Source: an uncultured Anaeroplasmataceae bacterium
Lineage (GTDB): Bacteria > Bacillota_I > Bacilli_A > Acholeplasmatales > Anaeroplasmataceae
Direction: 5' to 3'
NCBI GenBank assembly: GCA_944325035.1
Contig: CALUYM010000001.1
Coordinates: 124,001-188,000, forward strand
Length of the DNA stretch: 64,000 nt
Positions within the stretch are counted from its first letter, which is position 1, and each line of letters starts with the position of its first letter. The notes under the pieces were generated by a model that was not told the DNA's origin, made no database searches, and saw only the letters and a program-made list of their open reading frames with translations. Of this stretch, positions 46,401 to 52,762 are shown one piece after another. Both the position numbers and the translations under genes were made by a program.

Positions 46401-48338
46401 GGCGGCTCTAATCGTGAATTAACTATTTATATTCAGAATGCTTTAACATACATTTATCGCCATGAATATATAGCAACATTAACAGGTTCAAAATCATATG
46501 AAAAGAAGCTTATGACTTCAAATGATGCATTTGTAGGTAATATCATGGATTATCTATTGAAATATGGATTTGGATTTAGTGATTCTATTATGAATGCAAT
46601 TTATGAAGGCTTGAAAATTGATCCAAATCATGTGATGGACTTAGCTAAATTAGTCAACAATTATTCAAAAAATGAAGATGATACTTATAATTTAAGTATT
46701 TCGTTGTACCAATTAACTGGAAATTCACAATTGGGAGATATTAGCTTAACACTATCTACAAGTGAAGAACAAGGAATGACAATGATTACTAATGTTTCTT
46801 TAGGCTTAGATATTAATGTATCAGTTTTATCATTAACTATTAGCACAAGTGATACTAAGCTTAATAATGTAGGTCAATCTGTTGATTTAACTAATTTATA
46901 TACATATATAAATGAATATAAATATAATATTGATGAAGCATGGGAAGCACGTGATGGAAATTGGACGAAAGCATCGGAAATACTTTTTAAATTGACTATT
47001 GTTAAAAATGATGGTAGTGAAAACCTAGTTAAAGAGTTGCGTCAAAATGAAAATATCGAGTTACCAAAATTTGATACATATAAATTAATAAACGGTGTAT
47101 ATTATCAATTTGCTGGATGGTATACTACTGAAGATTTTGTATCTGGTAGTGAATTTAATGAAGAGCTAATGCCAAGATATGATATAACTGTTTATGCAAA
47201 GTGGATTTTAGCTGATACTGGTACTATTTACTTTGAAACAGAGTTTGGGAAAAAGCCGGAACCTATATATCAAATAGTAGGAACTGAGCTTACTTTACCA
47301 AGTATGGAAATTTACTCTGACGGGGACATAACATATCGTTTTGTCGGATGGAAATGCAATGGTGAATTATTTAACTTATCAACAATGCCAAAAGGTGAAT
47401 TATTATTAGTAGCTATTTGGGAAGTTGTTAAAACTTATGTGATAGTTGATGATGATTACATCGAATTTATTCCTAATGATGAAATATTTATGGAAGGTGA
47501 ATGGATTAATGCTAGCCATGATGCAAGTTATTATGAGATATACCGAAATACTACAGGAAAAGATTTAGCTAAAATGATTAATGACACGCTTATTTTTGAT
47601 GAAGATTTATTAGCGTATGTATTTAATGTTAAATTATATCATCTAAATCGGATGAATGATTTATTTAAAGTAATCTATAATGTTAATGAAAAATTTAGTC
47701 AAAATGAAAAAATTGTTGGTCATGCTTATAAAAAAGGAACAGCCGCATTAAGTTCTAATATTCCTGATTATATGTATGACTCATATGAAGTAAATGCGTG
47801 GTTTTCAGATAGTTCATTAAGTAATATCGTTGATGTAAACTACATTGAAAATGATATAATTTTATATCCATATTATTCTACTAAAGCTGAGTTTTTCAAT
47901 TATAATCAAAATGTAATTACAGGTATAACTAATTCATTTACAACTATAATTTTACCGATATATAATCAAGAATTTATAATAGTTGATACCGTTGGAACTA
48001 GCGCTTTTCTTGGAAATGGAGTAATTGAAACTGTTATTATGTCGAAATTTATTACTACATTACAACAAGATGCGTTTAAGAATACAACAAAATTAGTGAA
48101 TGTATATTTATCTGATACTATGACTGCTAATACAGTTGCTACTGATGCATTCTATATGGCTAATTCTAGTAGAGCTAATGAAATTAATTTCTATGGAAAT
48201 GGCTCAATTGATTTTAGTAAATTACTTGCGTATAAGGGTGGATTATTTAACCAAAAGAAGTATTACTATAATTCTTTAAATAAAACATTAACTAAATATG
48301 ATTTAGTAAGTATTATCAATAAATATATCGGAATTTAG
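34467..48338 (+). CDS. Giant membrane-anchored repeat protein, 4623 residues
   Basis: One uninterrupted 13.9-kb frame. Residues 1-76 are cytoplasmic, very rich in Lys; about 77-98 form one membrane helix; the rest would be outside. Residues about 115-345 form a non-repeated beta-rich domain. From about 345 to 3890 come tandem modules, fourteen of them clear with a period of 193-204 residues. Two InlB-B-like repeats follow (FAGWYTT...TVYAKW near 4210-4250; FVGWKC...LLLVAIW near 4290-4320). The end is a BspA-like leucine-rich segment (about 4500-4620). No sorting motif LPxTG is present; anchoring is by the N-terminal helix. I do not recognise the module family. A surface, adhesive or lipid-handling role is speculation. 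A MacB-type ABC transporter follows. Confidence 0.85.
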   Translation: MLKNLKKIFDKKIKKISIEKDEIKKELSTQQKDCDNIDKIQDLENEMKTDSKLNDHKKVKKKNKKKLTRKQKIIKRSLLCSLAVLLCFVIGSVCFLFLGGNDVPAQAGETNATTTIKPLPINSNPSKETDLDNIAYLAYKIQTSRNFKSVSNGQATSKVMGIPYVQTIVDYRSVSDEYMFQKTISTSSMVSFALEKFYFDDKIIRREGSPNGQTDANWAETPKDAITYKLADQLYGWTPNQISAYILCEESILTTERLANGENGFYEIKLVLDPSVAPYKYQRQVKEFAGSNSYPGFSKIELTYKFDSQWNIISTHTEEIYGISMFGMNLTISTDINEEFTYEDEVEIPEVDYYEAYRNMPAIGEVDDKIISAQELFLQGFSNLLNGNLEKYQIDLIINERRFNIIANIEMASNTYLISINDEIFIKADLNNTNSVYINYKDLHLKYELSDNEKMINLIGIILDGINISNNQKTSIKLDINSIMQALLSAPVEIDDVNNTAVINTILPLGIIDLPIQFSFIKNTDTYIFNSIISDVEIETNKIKLSVNNTSQIVLFEEANHYQNLGYLSFILEDIAKLLNAKAISFEGDIKIPLNEKTTNVNLDGIYDPISKRLKIAFTSDYMEGLNFDLYYQDGYIYLVKNELNLKFEINRLNEIIEIIKNNKNSEQEQASEDLLLILSILKDIKLDETISSIVITENSLDFTVYTINSAYSASIFNEDNNLVLNLMDLVKLTLTPTNSNDFAIPETSTDVSDLVVLIKYFLANKDAKAYDINLNFDLNYNDMIMTFSGHAYFDINLNLKFTGYVEAEGVKIPLDIILKDSKLYVTVLEKSFMFKINEIFNYLPQINIDLVTSVLALLVVSPSILNNTLTLSLNDINWNNINISNINMEINPTDLKVIDGIPSDYYELNDLKNLVNIVQEIIEIFKNEKLSINFKTLINYKNNNYPIEINGIYDQTKKSFSLEVKIGINDTTLIINLSYSDKLYFSFKNINIALTSEELKEISNRYNLNKELYSQFDQIISIMSNMILTIYQNGIDAKLDLSSIISAIGIMAVNLNVEDGHLYLSASNIEVNGIILTDIGASLASTNLNVNIPDKDYLSYDQIRPILDIIDNSVNIITSKQVMVELDTIIVINNTTLLLQIRGIIDFKDGLKTHLNVKVIAQSSEINLNISYDGKYFYFSYENINLKLTLLELKEIVTRYKKSSLINQGIYNILEMLDRIQIDSINNRIDIIVNLAKITDLIEEIVLSVNSDNGNLLINISDLEVSNVIIKNIFVKLGKTNLNVEVEDKKYLTYNDILPILEIADTILQLINNQQVSLEFKSKILINEEIAEISVSGVLDFSTDYKLNLDINMLYNDSNISFNLMYVDNYFYLTSNYINIKLNFDEINQIISKVSAKTVEANNISLVIEILKTIKINLESGVSISLNLALISSLLDIITITIHETANGVALEIANLSIGKIELKDLDFFIEKSNQEIKIKDVNYLTYNEILPMIDIINYGIQLFENGKVWIDLNTDICLDDFKASININGLIEFKDSLQFNLNISILTNNKSTTVRLDYDGTYFYLTMNDLKVKLKLAEIKEIVSHYISESYFINENIDIILMLLNSLNITIQDGFLSILINLKNITDLINQLQFKLNLTETGLNVEISDLNIYNLQILPISIKVKETNLNVYIKEDTYLNFEDILPILDIIDHVLNFVKNESTYISLDTVIKYNNLSINLSINGSINFQNNFMFDFDIKAYLMEEVLNINLLYDGLYLYISYEKLNFKLTIPEINNMISEFVQIPNLASSFDLNTLITLLESIKLTSEQNIVTILFDLSAITTKLNKLKLSIQKIDNILELNIFDFTIDNLSITDTKIRLSDTSETVKIPDKDYLTYNDLKPVISLAKEVLSYLKSQKVAIDLSFKLNTFNESFDIRVLGIVDFSADICLDFDIEVLYKDTKFIASISYENEHFYFKLNQIQVCLTFDEIIEIINHYRSQSYNIDDLTILSILKTIDLKVQNNVINISINLGQLTDLIDEITFNIEEVNGKINVTTNNLKIFNIELTNLNIDIKKTSEEITINPNDKYLIYDDIIVLLDIVDYIVDVIKTNKTYLNINSTIQVNDKKVDFNLNGSIDFTNQLKLSVLVNLKYEGKSIDISIYYADGFLYLNYEKLSIKLTINEINELLGNQNNLFKSNNTLALIKEILESLILNRIDNVIKISLDLISMSSLISELNLELALSEDGLNVDISTLEFDGISLTNTTLKFNANAEEIIIPDNNYLTYDDLLPILDVVKTFVSTIKSGQIEIDLTFILNLYDEDVEVNINGIIDFRNNLKLALDIKLNIDEGLINAKLVFDGVYFYLSFNNINVKLSYSEIKNILGHYQLELTNNINFDLGVILSLLKTLELSVENKIININLDLNQISASLGNLIISLEVINEKLVFKAADLIFNKFHFSQLELNINKSLNEVQIKDVNYLTYNDILILLDMVDYFIATVNEGKVNINFETEIFINQKRFKLDLNAILNFQEAIIFNSCIKISYGNININLNISYDQTYFYVSIADINLKLTLSELNEIIHRYTTYNLEIGNTSVSLKQLISVISTINLERILNGFYISFDLSYITELVKDYNITLSYTDKLEIILGTININSLLITSRKITAQKTEQIVEIPDNRYLTYTDVVETLDIIDYVLMALNDGSIAFDFNTNIYLQEVELNVSISGNIEIKNSLMFSVNISTIYKNQLFDLVISYDGLYFYLNYEQLNFKLTMAEINQLINNFTELPSNSLNIDLVKILEIFKNLKIVSQDNSIIIIVNLGSITNLLDKVKLTFVKSTKGIDISISNLEIKDIKLNNIKLSIYNTNELIVIPTQDYLTYDSLLPIVDIIKELIDTIKARQIEFNLAFNTIYNNEIIKIYLNGIIDFRNQLEFALDINIILRDKLINFDIIYDSNYFYFMFNDINIKLNYFEIIEILERYSISLNGSNNFDLNIIVNLLKSFNVRVDDQVVSMNVNLSGVTNLIKNISLSFELINFKLVGGICDLNINDIKINKIEFNVDKTVSVVEIKDCDYLTYTDILNVLDIVDFTSDIIKNGIIEVKFNTKILFKNQIISLDVAAIIDIRNQIIFNVDMKILYLNSVIDIDLAYDGTHVYINIGNIHTKLTWVEVKEIISNYQSESLNLNDSSLALEKVLSIIYSMKIKRVSNGFSLSCDLNSIISSINTYTIEIVYTDYISIKLDDLNLSSVNITNSNVVLNKTVEPVRIRDEAYLSFEQLKPFIELPAYFINLIKNGQIQINLNTTIIYQNEEVNLNLIGVINFDKKLLIDLNVSLGYRGENISLNILYDGTYFYLNYANLHIKLTIDEIMTIIQRYQAVKFDNVAAGNVGISANQIIEFFKNIQLVSNGDVTRIIFDFRMFTNLIETVTLDIKYMDSNLILTISDINALDVKLSNINVELSINSKQIEIPDNNYIDYVGIEMILSVIDEVIEMYENKTFHVELAFDTKLNGLNIGTNFSLDINLNTFDINGEIALEIVKTIHKVKFAYSKEYIYLSYGEIAIKLHVSEIEQLVNFIKQKWSLTTSQEYSLKETSATLSQILEVIESLKISHNNNALDVVLSLSSVVQGLSDFNVIIKVINENLVILSPNITYSGFTLTDISAYLSGNVSSFEIPNMNYLNFEQVKEIISYSRDIFDLFNEKRYNFSFTTEIINNGSARFKADAKALLEINQDNSFNLQISVDIIALTDKDKNYTLDIIIKDGYAYLNIKLATRDDVNHDFLKITCSMNDLLEIIATITSNLGIEVPLLDQFITKTYNFALFRTSNYSIIDNISAIVFSDYVKSIALINNALRLVLDGNKIFGASDDLEIFIGKSANSQKVDYFEIYNIYSYNTVSRVEKFNITLILTYEDFIIETPDTSEYIDISTINDLLQTAFNTSTLTDFNITGSANVKMTVIGININMNINYQFLLKLDENNIPTIMIKFTNIPVIPGVNNDVPYKFGDVDGGSNRELTIYIQNALTYIYRHEYIATLTGSKSYEKKLMTSNDAFVGNIMDYLLKYGFGFSDSIMNAIYEGLKIDPNHVMDLAKLVNNYSKNEDDTYNLSISLYQLTGNSQLGDISLTLSTSEEQGMTMITNVSLGLDINVSVLSLTISTSDTKLNNVGQSVDLTNLYTYINEYKYNIDEAWEARDGNWTKASEILFKLTIVKNDGSENLVKELRQNENIELPKFDTYKLINGVYYQFAGWYTTEDFVSGSEFNEELMPRYDITVYAKWILADTGTIYFETEFGKKPEPIYQIVGTELTLPSMEIYSDGDITYRFVGWKCNGELFNLSTMPKGELLLVAIWEVVKTYVIVDDDYIEFIPNDEIFMEGEWINASHDASYYEIYRNTTGKDLAKMINDTLIFDEDLLAYVFNVKLYHLNRMNDLFKVIYNVNEKFSQNEKIVGHAYKKGTAALSSNIPDYMYDSYEVNAWFSDSSLSNIVDVNYIENDIILYPYYSTKAEFFNYNQNVITGITNSFTTIILPIYNQEFIIVDTVGTSAFLGNGVIETVIMSKFITTLQQDAFKNTTKLVNVYLSDTMTANTVATDAFYMANSSRANEINFYGNGSIDFSKLLAYKGGLFNQKKYYYNSLNKTLTKYDLVSIINKYIGI
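37182..46030 (+). repeat. Tandem modules of about 194 residues inside the giant gene
   Basis: The anchor Tyr codon of the motif xxYLTYxDILPILDII recurs at 37182, 37758, 38340, 38919, 39504, 40092, 40674, 41256, 41844, 42435, 43023, 43611, 44202, 44805 and 45417. Spacings are 192, 194, 193, 195, 196, 194, 194, 196, 197, 196, 196, 197, 201 and 204 residues. Each module has a helix (YLTY to about +30), beta strands ending near GIIDF, a pair around SYDGxYFYLxYENINIKLT, a second helix (EIxEIIxRY) and more strands ending IPD. DNA identity between copies is low, so the repeats are old or fast-evolving. Two or three further degenerate modules precede 37182. Confidence 0.88.
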
Positions 48339-48376
48339 AAAGGTATGTCGCAATTTTATTGTGACATCCTTTTTAT
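48339..48376 (+). terminator. Terminator after the giant gene
   Basis: AAAGGTATGTCGCA (48339-48352) pairs, with one bulge, to TGTGACATCCTTTT (48360-48373), followed by a T-rich tail. Confidence 0.65.
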
Positions 48377-48461
48377 TTAAAAAAATTAAATTTATTTTTG
48401 GAAAGTCTAGAATATATTAAAAAAAAAGCCTATAATAAAGATGTAGAAGAAGGTGAATTGT

Positions 48462-49163
48462 ATGGCATTAATCGAAGTTAGAAATATATCAAGGATATAT
48501 ACGATGGGAGAAAATAAAATTCAAGCTTTAGATAATATTAGTTTTGAAGTTGAAAAAGGAATGTTTGCAGTTGTTTTAGGACCATCTGGAGCTGGGAAAA
48601 CAACGCTTTTAAATTTGATTGGTGGCATGGACCAAGCAACTTCTGGAGAACTGATTGTAGATGGTAAAGATGTTACTAAATTTAATCGAAAAGAATTGAC
48701 TGATTATAGAAGAAAGAATATTGGATTTGTCTTCCAGTTCTACAACTTAATGCCAAATTTAACAGCTTTAGAAAATGTTGAATTGAGTGTTGAAATGTGT
48801 AAGGGAGCCTTAGAACCGGAAAAAGTATTAAGTGATTGTGGATTAGAAGGAAGAATGAATAATTTTCCATCACAATTATCGGGTGGAGAACAACAAAGAG
48901 TCTCTATTGCAAGGGCTTTAGCAAAAAATCCAACATTATTATTATGTGATGAACCAACGGGAGCTTTAGATTATCAGACTGGTAAAAGTATATTAAAATT
49001 ACTGTTTGACATGTGTCAAAAAGAGCATAAAACTGTTATAGTTGTTACGCATAATCAAGCTTTAAAATATATGGCAAATAAAGTTATATATATCAAAAAT
49101 GGAAAGGTGGACCATGAAATAATAAACGACAATCCTAAACCAATTGAGGAAATAGAGTGGTAA
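48462..49163 (+). CDS. ABC transporter ATPase, MacB/LolD type
   Basis: A 233-residue ATPase with Walker [11 protein letters not shown]-loop [16 protein letters not shown], signature LSGGEQQR, Walker [12 protein letters not shown] and H-loop VVTHNQ. The PTGALD form and the insertion-free length are typical of ATPases that pair with FtsX-like permeases (MacB, LolD, bacteriocin or peptide systems). Start at ATG 48462, with AAGGTG upstream; a GTG at 48453 is less likely. The partner permease follows at once. Position after the giant gene may be chance, since a terminator separates them. Confidence 0.9.
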   Translation: MALIEVRNISRIYTMGENKIQALDNISFEVEKGMFAVVLGPSGAGKTTLLNLIGGMDQATSGELIVDGKDVTKFNRKELTDYRRKNIGFVFQFYNLMPNLTALENVELSVEMCKGALEPEKVLSDCGLEGRMNNFPSQLSGGEQQRVSIARALAKNPTLLLCDEPTGALDYQTGKSILKLLFDMCQKEHKTVIVVTHNQALKYMANKVIYIKNGKVDHEIINDNPKPIEEIEW

Positions 49164-49166
49164 TAT

Positions 49167-51059
49167 ATGAAAGCTTGTAATAAAACAATTTTAAGAGGTT
49201 TTAAAAAGAATATTAGTCGTTTAATTTCAATAACCATAATTATATTTTTAGGAATAGCATTTGTAGAAGGTCTTGGAACATTAGCACCAACTATTGAACG
49301 TTCGTTTTCAAACGTGTTAAATGAGCAAAATGCATTTGATTTAGACATTAAAGCTACGGATAAAACAGGAATTAGTGATGAGTTTATTCAAAGCTTACAA
49401 TTATTAGATGGAGTAAAAGATGTAGAAGCATTTACAGTAATTGAGTATGATGAAGATGAGAGTAATATTTTAGGTAATATTTTACCAGAAAATACTCGAG
49501 CTTATTTTCTACCAGAATCAGGATTTAAAGTGAATGAATTAGAAATCATAGAAGGTAGAATGCCTGAAAATGGAAATGAAATTGTTGTAGAACGTTCAAG
49601 TGAATATATAAAAGAGGTAAAAGTTGGTGATAAAGTAGTTTTTAATATTACATATTTAGAAAAAACTATTGAGTTAGAGGTAGTTGGTATTGTTGGTAAT
49701 CCATCAATATTTGATACAACAGGAGAACCATTATTAACTGATCAAGATGTTTTTTTAGAAAGTATTTATTATTTACATAGTGATTTTGTTACTGATAATT
49801 TTGGTTCTTTAGCGCCAATTATAAAAACATTACTTGTTCCCACAGATGTATATTTAACTTTTAATGATACACAAGGATTGGATCGATTTTCAGGTAACTA
49901 TCTTGAGAAAGTGAATAAGCACAAAGAAGAAATAGAAAATTTGGCTAAAAGTATTGAAGAACAAGGTCCAATTAAGGCCTTAACTTTAGAACAAACTAAA
50001 AGTTATATTTTTTTGTCAGAATATTGTGATAAGGTACAAATTATTGCATTAATTTTTCCTCTATTCTTTATTTTAGTAACATCACTTGTTGTTCTTACGA
50101 CAATGAGTCGAATGATTGAAGAGGAAAGAGCTATGATTGCTTGCCAAAAAAGTATTGGTGTAAGTGATATGAAAATATTGTCTAAATATATAATTTTTAG
50201 TATGGTAGCTTTATTAGTAGGTTCTTTTAGTGGTATGGCTGTTGGTATGTATTTGATGCCTGCTGCTATATTTCCAGCCTTTACAATTAGCTTTTATGTA
50301 CCACCCATGTCTGCCTATGTTGAACTTACTTATGGACTAGTGTCAATGCTGTTTATGTTAATCGCTACTTTCTTTTTGACCATCTATGTCGTCAGACAAG
50401 ATTTAAAATTACAACCAGCTCAATTATTATTGCCTAAGGCACCTAAAGCTGGTAAAAAGATTTTTTTAGAATATATTCCATTTATTTGGAAACGATTATC
50501 ATTTAAATATAAATCATCAATCCGTAATATTTTTAGATATAAAAAACATTTATTTATGACAGTTATATCTATTAGTGGTTCAACAGCTTTAGTATTTGCA
50601 GGATTTGCTTTAATGGCGATTAGTCAAGATAAGACAACGGAGCACTTTGAAAGTATCGGTAATACTTTACTTCCAATTTCATTTGTAATAATGATTTTTG
50701 CAATACTATTATCAATATTTGTTATTTATAACTTAACTAATATGAACATTCAAGAGCGTCAACGTGAAATAGCCACATTATCTGTTCTTGGTTATCATGA
50801 TTTTGAAGTAGCTACATATATTTTTAGAGAGATTATGACAATGGCTATTTTTGGAATTGTTATTGGAATACCACTTGGAGTTTTATTGGTTTGGGGTGTA
50901 TTTGAATATATAGATTTTGGTAAAATATCATCAGTATCATGGTATTATTATATTGCGACTATTTTACTAATAATAGTTTTTGTAATTATTGTAGATTTAA
51001 TGTTTTATCGGAAAATTAAAAAAATAGATATGACATCATCTTTAAAAAGTGTAGATTAA
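49167..51059 (+). CDS. FtsX-like ABC permease
   Basis: A 630-residue permease. An N-terminal membrane helix (about 18-38) is followed by an extracytoplasmic domain of about 230 residues, then three helices in the first FtsX domain (MIEEERAMIACQKSIGVS is the coupling block), a linker with KLQPAQLLLPKAPKAG, and a second set (NIQERQREIATLSVLGYH is its coupling block). The second extracytoplasmic loop is nearly missing, so it is shorter than many Clostridia-type permeases with two large loops. With the ATPase it would work mechanically rather than as a simple channel, as MacB and LolCDE do. Confidence 0.87.
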   Translation: MKACNKTILRGFKKNISRLISITIIIFLGIAFVEGLGTLAPTIERSFSNVLNEQNAFDLDIKATDKTGISDEFIQSLQLLDGVKDVEAFTVIEYDEDESNILGNILPENTRAYFLPESGFKVNELEIIEGRMPENGNEIVVERSSEYIKEVKVGDKVVFNITYLEKTIELEVVGIVGNPSIFDTTGEPLLTDQDVFLESIYYLHSDFVTDNFGSLAPIIKTLLVPTDVYLTFNDTQGLDRFSGNYLEKVNKHKEEIENLAKSIEEQGPIKALTLEQTKSYIFLSEYCDKVQIIALIFPLFFILVTSLVVLTTMSRMIEEERAMIACQKSIGVSDMKILSKYIIFSMVALLVGSFSGMAVGMYLMPAAIFPAFTISFYVPPMSAYVELTYGLVSMLFMLIATFFLTIYVVRQDLKLQPAQLLLPKAPKAGKKIFLEYIPFIWKRLSFKYKSSIRNIFRYKKHLFMTVISISGSTALVFAGFALMAISQDKTTEHFESIGNTLLPISFVIMIFAILLSIFVIYNLTNMNIQERQREIATLSVLGYHDFEVATYIFREIMTMAIFGIVIGIPLGVLLVWGVFEYIDFGKISSVSWYYYIATILLIIVFVIIVDLMFYRKIKKIDMTSSLKSVD

Positions 51060-51069
51060 AAATTAAGAC

Positions 51070-51093
51070 CTAGGGTATTTAAAGATACCCTAG
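51070..51093 (+). other. Hairpin between the ABC permease and tRNA-Gln
   Basis: CTAGGGTAT (51070-51078) pairs with ATACCCTAG (51085-51093) around a 6-base loop. No T run follows, so it may be a processing or stabilising stem rather than a terminator. Confidence 0.6.
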
Positions 51094-51098
51094 ACTAT

Positions 51099-51173
51099 AG
51101 CAACATAGCCAAGTGGTAAGGCAGGGGACTCTGACTCCCCCATTCGTAGGTTCGAATCCTACTGTTGCTGCCA
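51099..51173 (+). tRNA. tRNA-Gln (anticodon CTG)
   Basis: 75 bases with encoded CCA. The acceptor stem AGCAACA/TGTTGCT (51099-51105, 51163-51169) is perfect, with discriminator G. The D arm has GCC-AAGTGGTAA-GGC. The anticodon stem GGGGA/TCCCC encloses the loop CTCTGAC, giving anticodon CTG for codon CAG. The T arm is TAGG-TTCGAAT-CCTA. A single tRNA gene, not in a cluster. The low-GC code would usually rely on a TTG-anticodon tRNA-Gln for CAA, so this is probably a second Gln tRNA. Confidence 0.95.
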
Positions 51174-51231
51174 TAAAATATAATGAATTGTCAGATAAAT
51201 TTCTATTATGTTATCGATAATTCAATTGAAG

Positions 51232-51268
51232 CGACTAAAAGTTAATTTTGGTCGTTTTTTGTTTTTTT
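51232..51268 (+). terminator. Terminator after tRNA-Gln
   Basis: CGACTAAAA (51232-51240) pairs with TTTTGGTCG (51246-51254, one T-G wobble), then TTTTTTGTTTTTTT. Confidence 0.8.
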
Positions 51269-51618
51269 AAATAATTTGAAAATATGATTATTCTATTTTT
51301 TACTAGCTTATTTCTTACATTTCTTGATTCTATCATTTATAGCACAATGATTTTTCTAATAACAATAATTAGAAATCTTCTTTATATTTCTTTATTATTT
51401 TTAATGAATCTGTAAAACTGTAAGTGTATAGTTAAATAGTTAGTAAAAGAAACTATGAATTTTGATAACAAAATAAATTAGATAAAAAAACTTTAAAAAT
51501 GATTGTATATAGTAAAAAATTATGGCTATTTATCATAAATAATATTTAAAATAATGAAAAACAATGAAAAATAGAGTAATATATAGGTGAATGTAAATTT
51601 CAGAAAGTTGGATTAATA
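51269..51618 (+). other. AT-rich intergenic stretch
   Basis: About 350 bases without a convincing gene. The reverse strand has a short open stretch reading KNHCAINDRIKKCKK that could be a worn relic, but I cannot assign it. Confidence 0.45.
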
Positions 51619-52707
51619 ATGATTGGAAGATACCGTGAAGACCTGCATCAAATACCGGAATTAGGGTATGAAGAATTTGAAACCCAGAAATATATTTTAA
51701 ACACTATTAAAAACTATAAATGTGAAATAAAAAAAATTAAGACAGGAGTGGTTTGTTTTTTTGATAATAAAAACGAAAAAACGATGGCATTTAGAGCGGA
51801 TATGGATGGACTTCCAATAGTTGAAGATAATATTTTATCCTATAAATCCAAACATAAAGGCAAAATGCATGCCTGCGGTCATGATGGTCATATGGCTACA
51901 CTACTTGAATTAGCTAGATTTTTAAATGATAACTATCAAAATTATGATAAAAATTTTCTTCTAATTTTTCAACCATCAGAAGAATCAAATGTAGGAGCAA
52001 GTTCAATAGTAGATTCCGGAATTTTAAAAGAAAAAAAAGTTAAAGCTTTATTTGGTTTTCATGTTTGGCCGGGACTAGAAGAAGGGAAAATATTTTCAAG
52101 ACCAAAAGAACTAATGGCTAAATCTGCAGAAGTAAATATTGAAATTTATGGTAAATCAGCTCATGTTGCCAATAGCGAATTTGGGCATGATGCGCTAATG
52201 GTTGCTTGCTACTATCTTAAAGATATTTATGAAATGGAACAAGGTATTGATAATAGTATATTTAGATTGTTAAAATGTGGAAAAATGGAATCTGGTTCAA
52301 TTAGAAATATTATTTCAGATTTTTCCAAATTGGATATAACAATGCGTGCATATGATTTAAATACATTTAATTTTATGAAAAACAAATTACAAGAAATAGC
52401 TAAACTCTATGAGCAAAAATATCTTGTAAAATTTAAAATTGATATAAATGAGGGCTATCCTGTTTTAAATAACGATGAAGATTTATTTCAAAAAGTTCTT
52501 AAACTTATTCCAGATTTAAATATCTTAGATAAACCCGTTTTACAGTCGGAGGATTTTGGCTTATACACCACTATGCTACCATGTGTTTTTTTCTTTCTTG
52601 GATTAGGAGATACCTTCCCGTTACATAATCCTAAATTTGAGTTTGATTCACTGCTATTAAAATATGCAGCTGCACACTTTAAAAAACTTTTAGAGCTAAA
52701 AATTTAA
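51619..52707 (+). CDS. M20D amidohydrolase, possibly N-acetyldiaminopimelate deacetylase
   Basis: A 362-residue metallo-amidohydrolase. RRDLHQIPELG-like start (YREDLHQIPELGYEEF), FRADMDGLPI, the metal motif HACGHDGHMATL, catalytic PSEES, and SEDFG near the end are the M20D landmarks. It removes acyl groups from amino acids. The window also carries dapH, which makes N-acetyl intermediates in DAP synthesis, so this enzyme is a good candidate for the deacetylase DapL/YkuR; N-acyl-amino-acid hydrolase is the alternative. Standing alone with a weak ribosome-binding site, it has no operon evidence. Confidence 0.8.
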   Translation: MIGRYREDLHQIPELGYEEFETQKYILNTIKNYKCEIKKIKTGVVCFFDNKNEKTMAFRADMDGLPIVEDNILSYKSKHKGKMHACGHDGHMATLLELARFLNDNYQNYDKNFLLIFQPSEESNVGASSIVDSGILKEKKVKALFGFHVWPGLEEGKIFSRPKELMAKSAEVNIEIYGKSAHVANSEFGHDALMVACYYLKDIYEMEQGIDNSIFRLLKCGKMESGSIRNIISDFSKLDITMRAYDLNTFNFMKNKLQEIAKLYEQKYLVKFKIDINEGYPVLNNDEDLFQKVLKLIPDLNILDKPVLQSEDFGLYTTMLPCVFFFLGLGDTFPLHNPKFEFDSLLLKYAAAHFKKLLELKI

Positions 52708-52709
52708 CT

Positions 52710-52737
52710 TTGAAAGAATAATAAATTATGATATAAT
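52710..52737 (+). promoter_or_regulatory. Promoter of the nusB-recN cluster
   Basis: TTGAAA (52710-52715), 16 bases and TATAAT (52732-52737) preceded by TG (extended -10). Confidence 0.75.
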
Positions 52738-52762
52738 TTTTATTATGAAATGAGGTTTTTAT

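Noticed and set aside
51269-51618. Possible transposase or other gene relic on the reverse strand (short stretch with KNHCAINDRIKK)
   Set aside because: Only about 15 residues, surrounded by stops in an AT-rich gap, with no inverted repeats or second matching piece.
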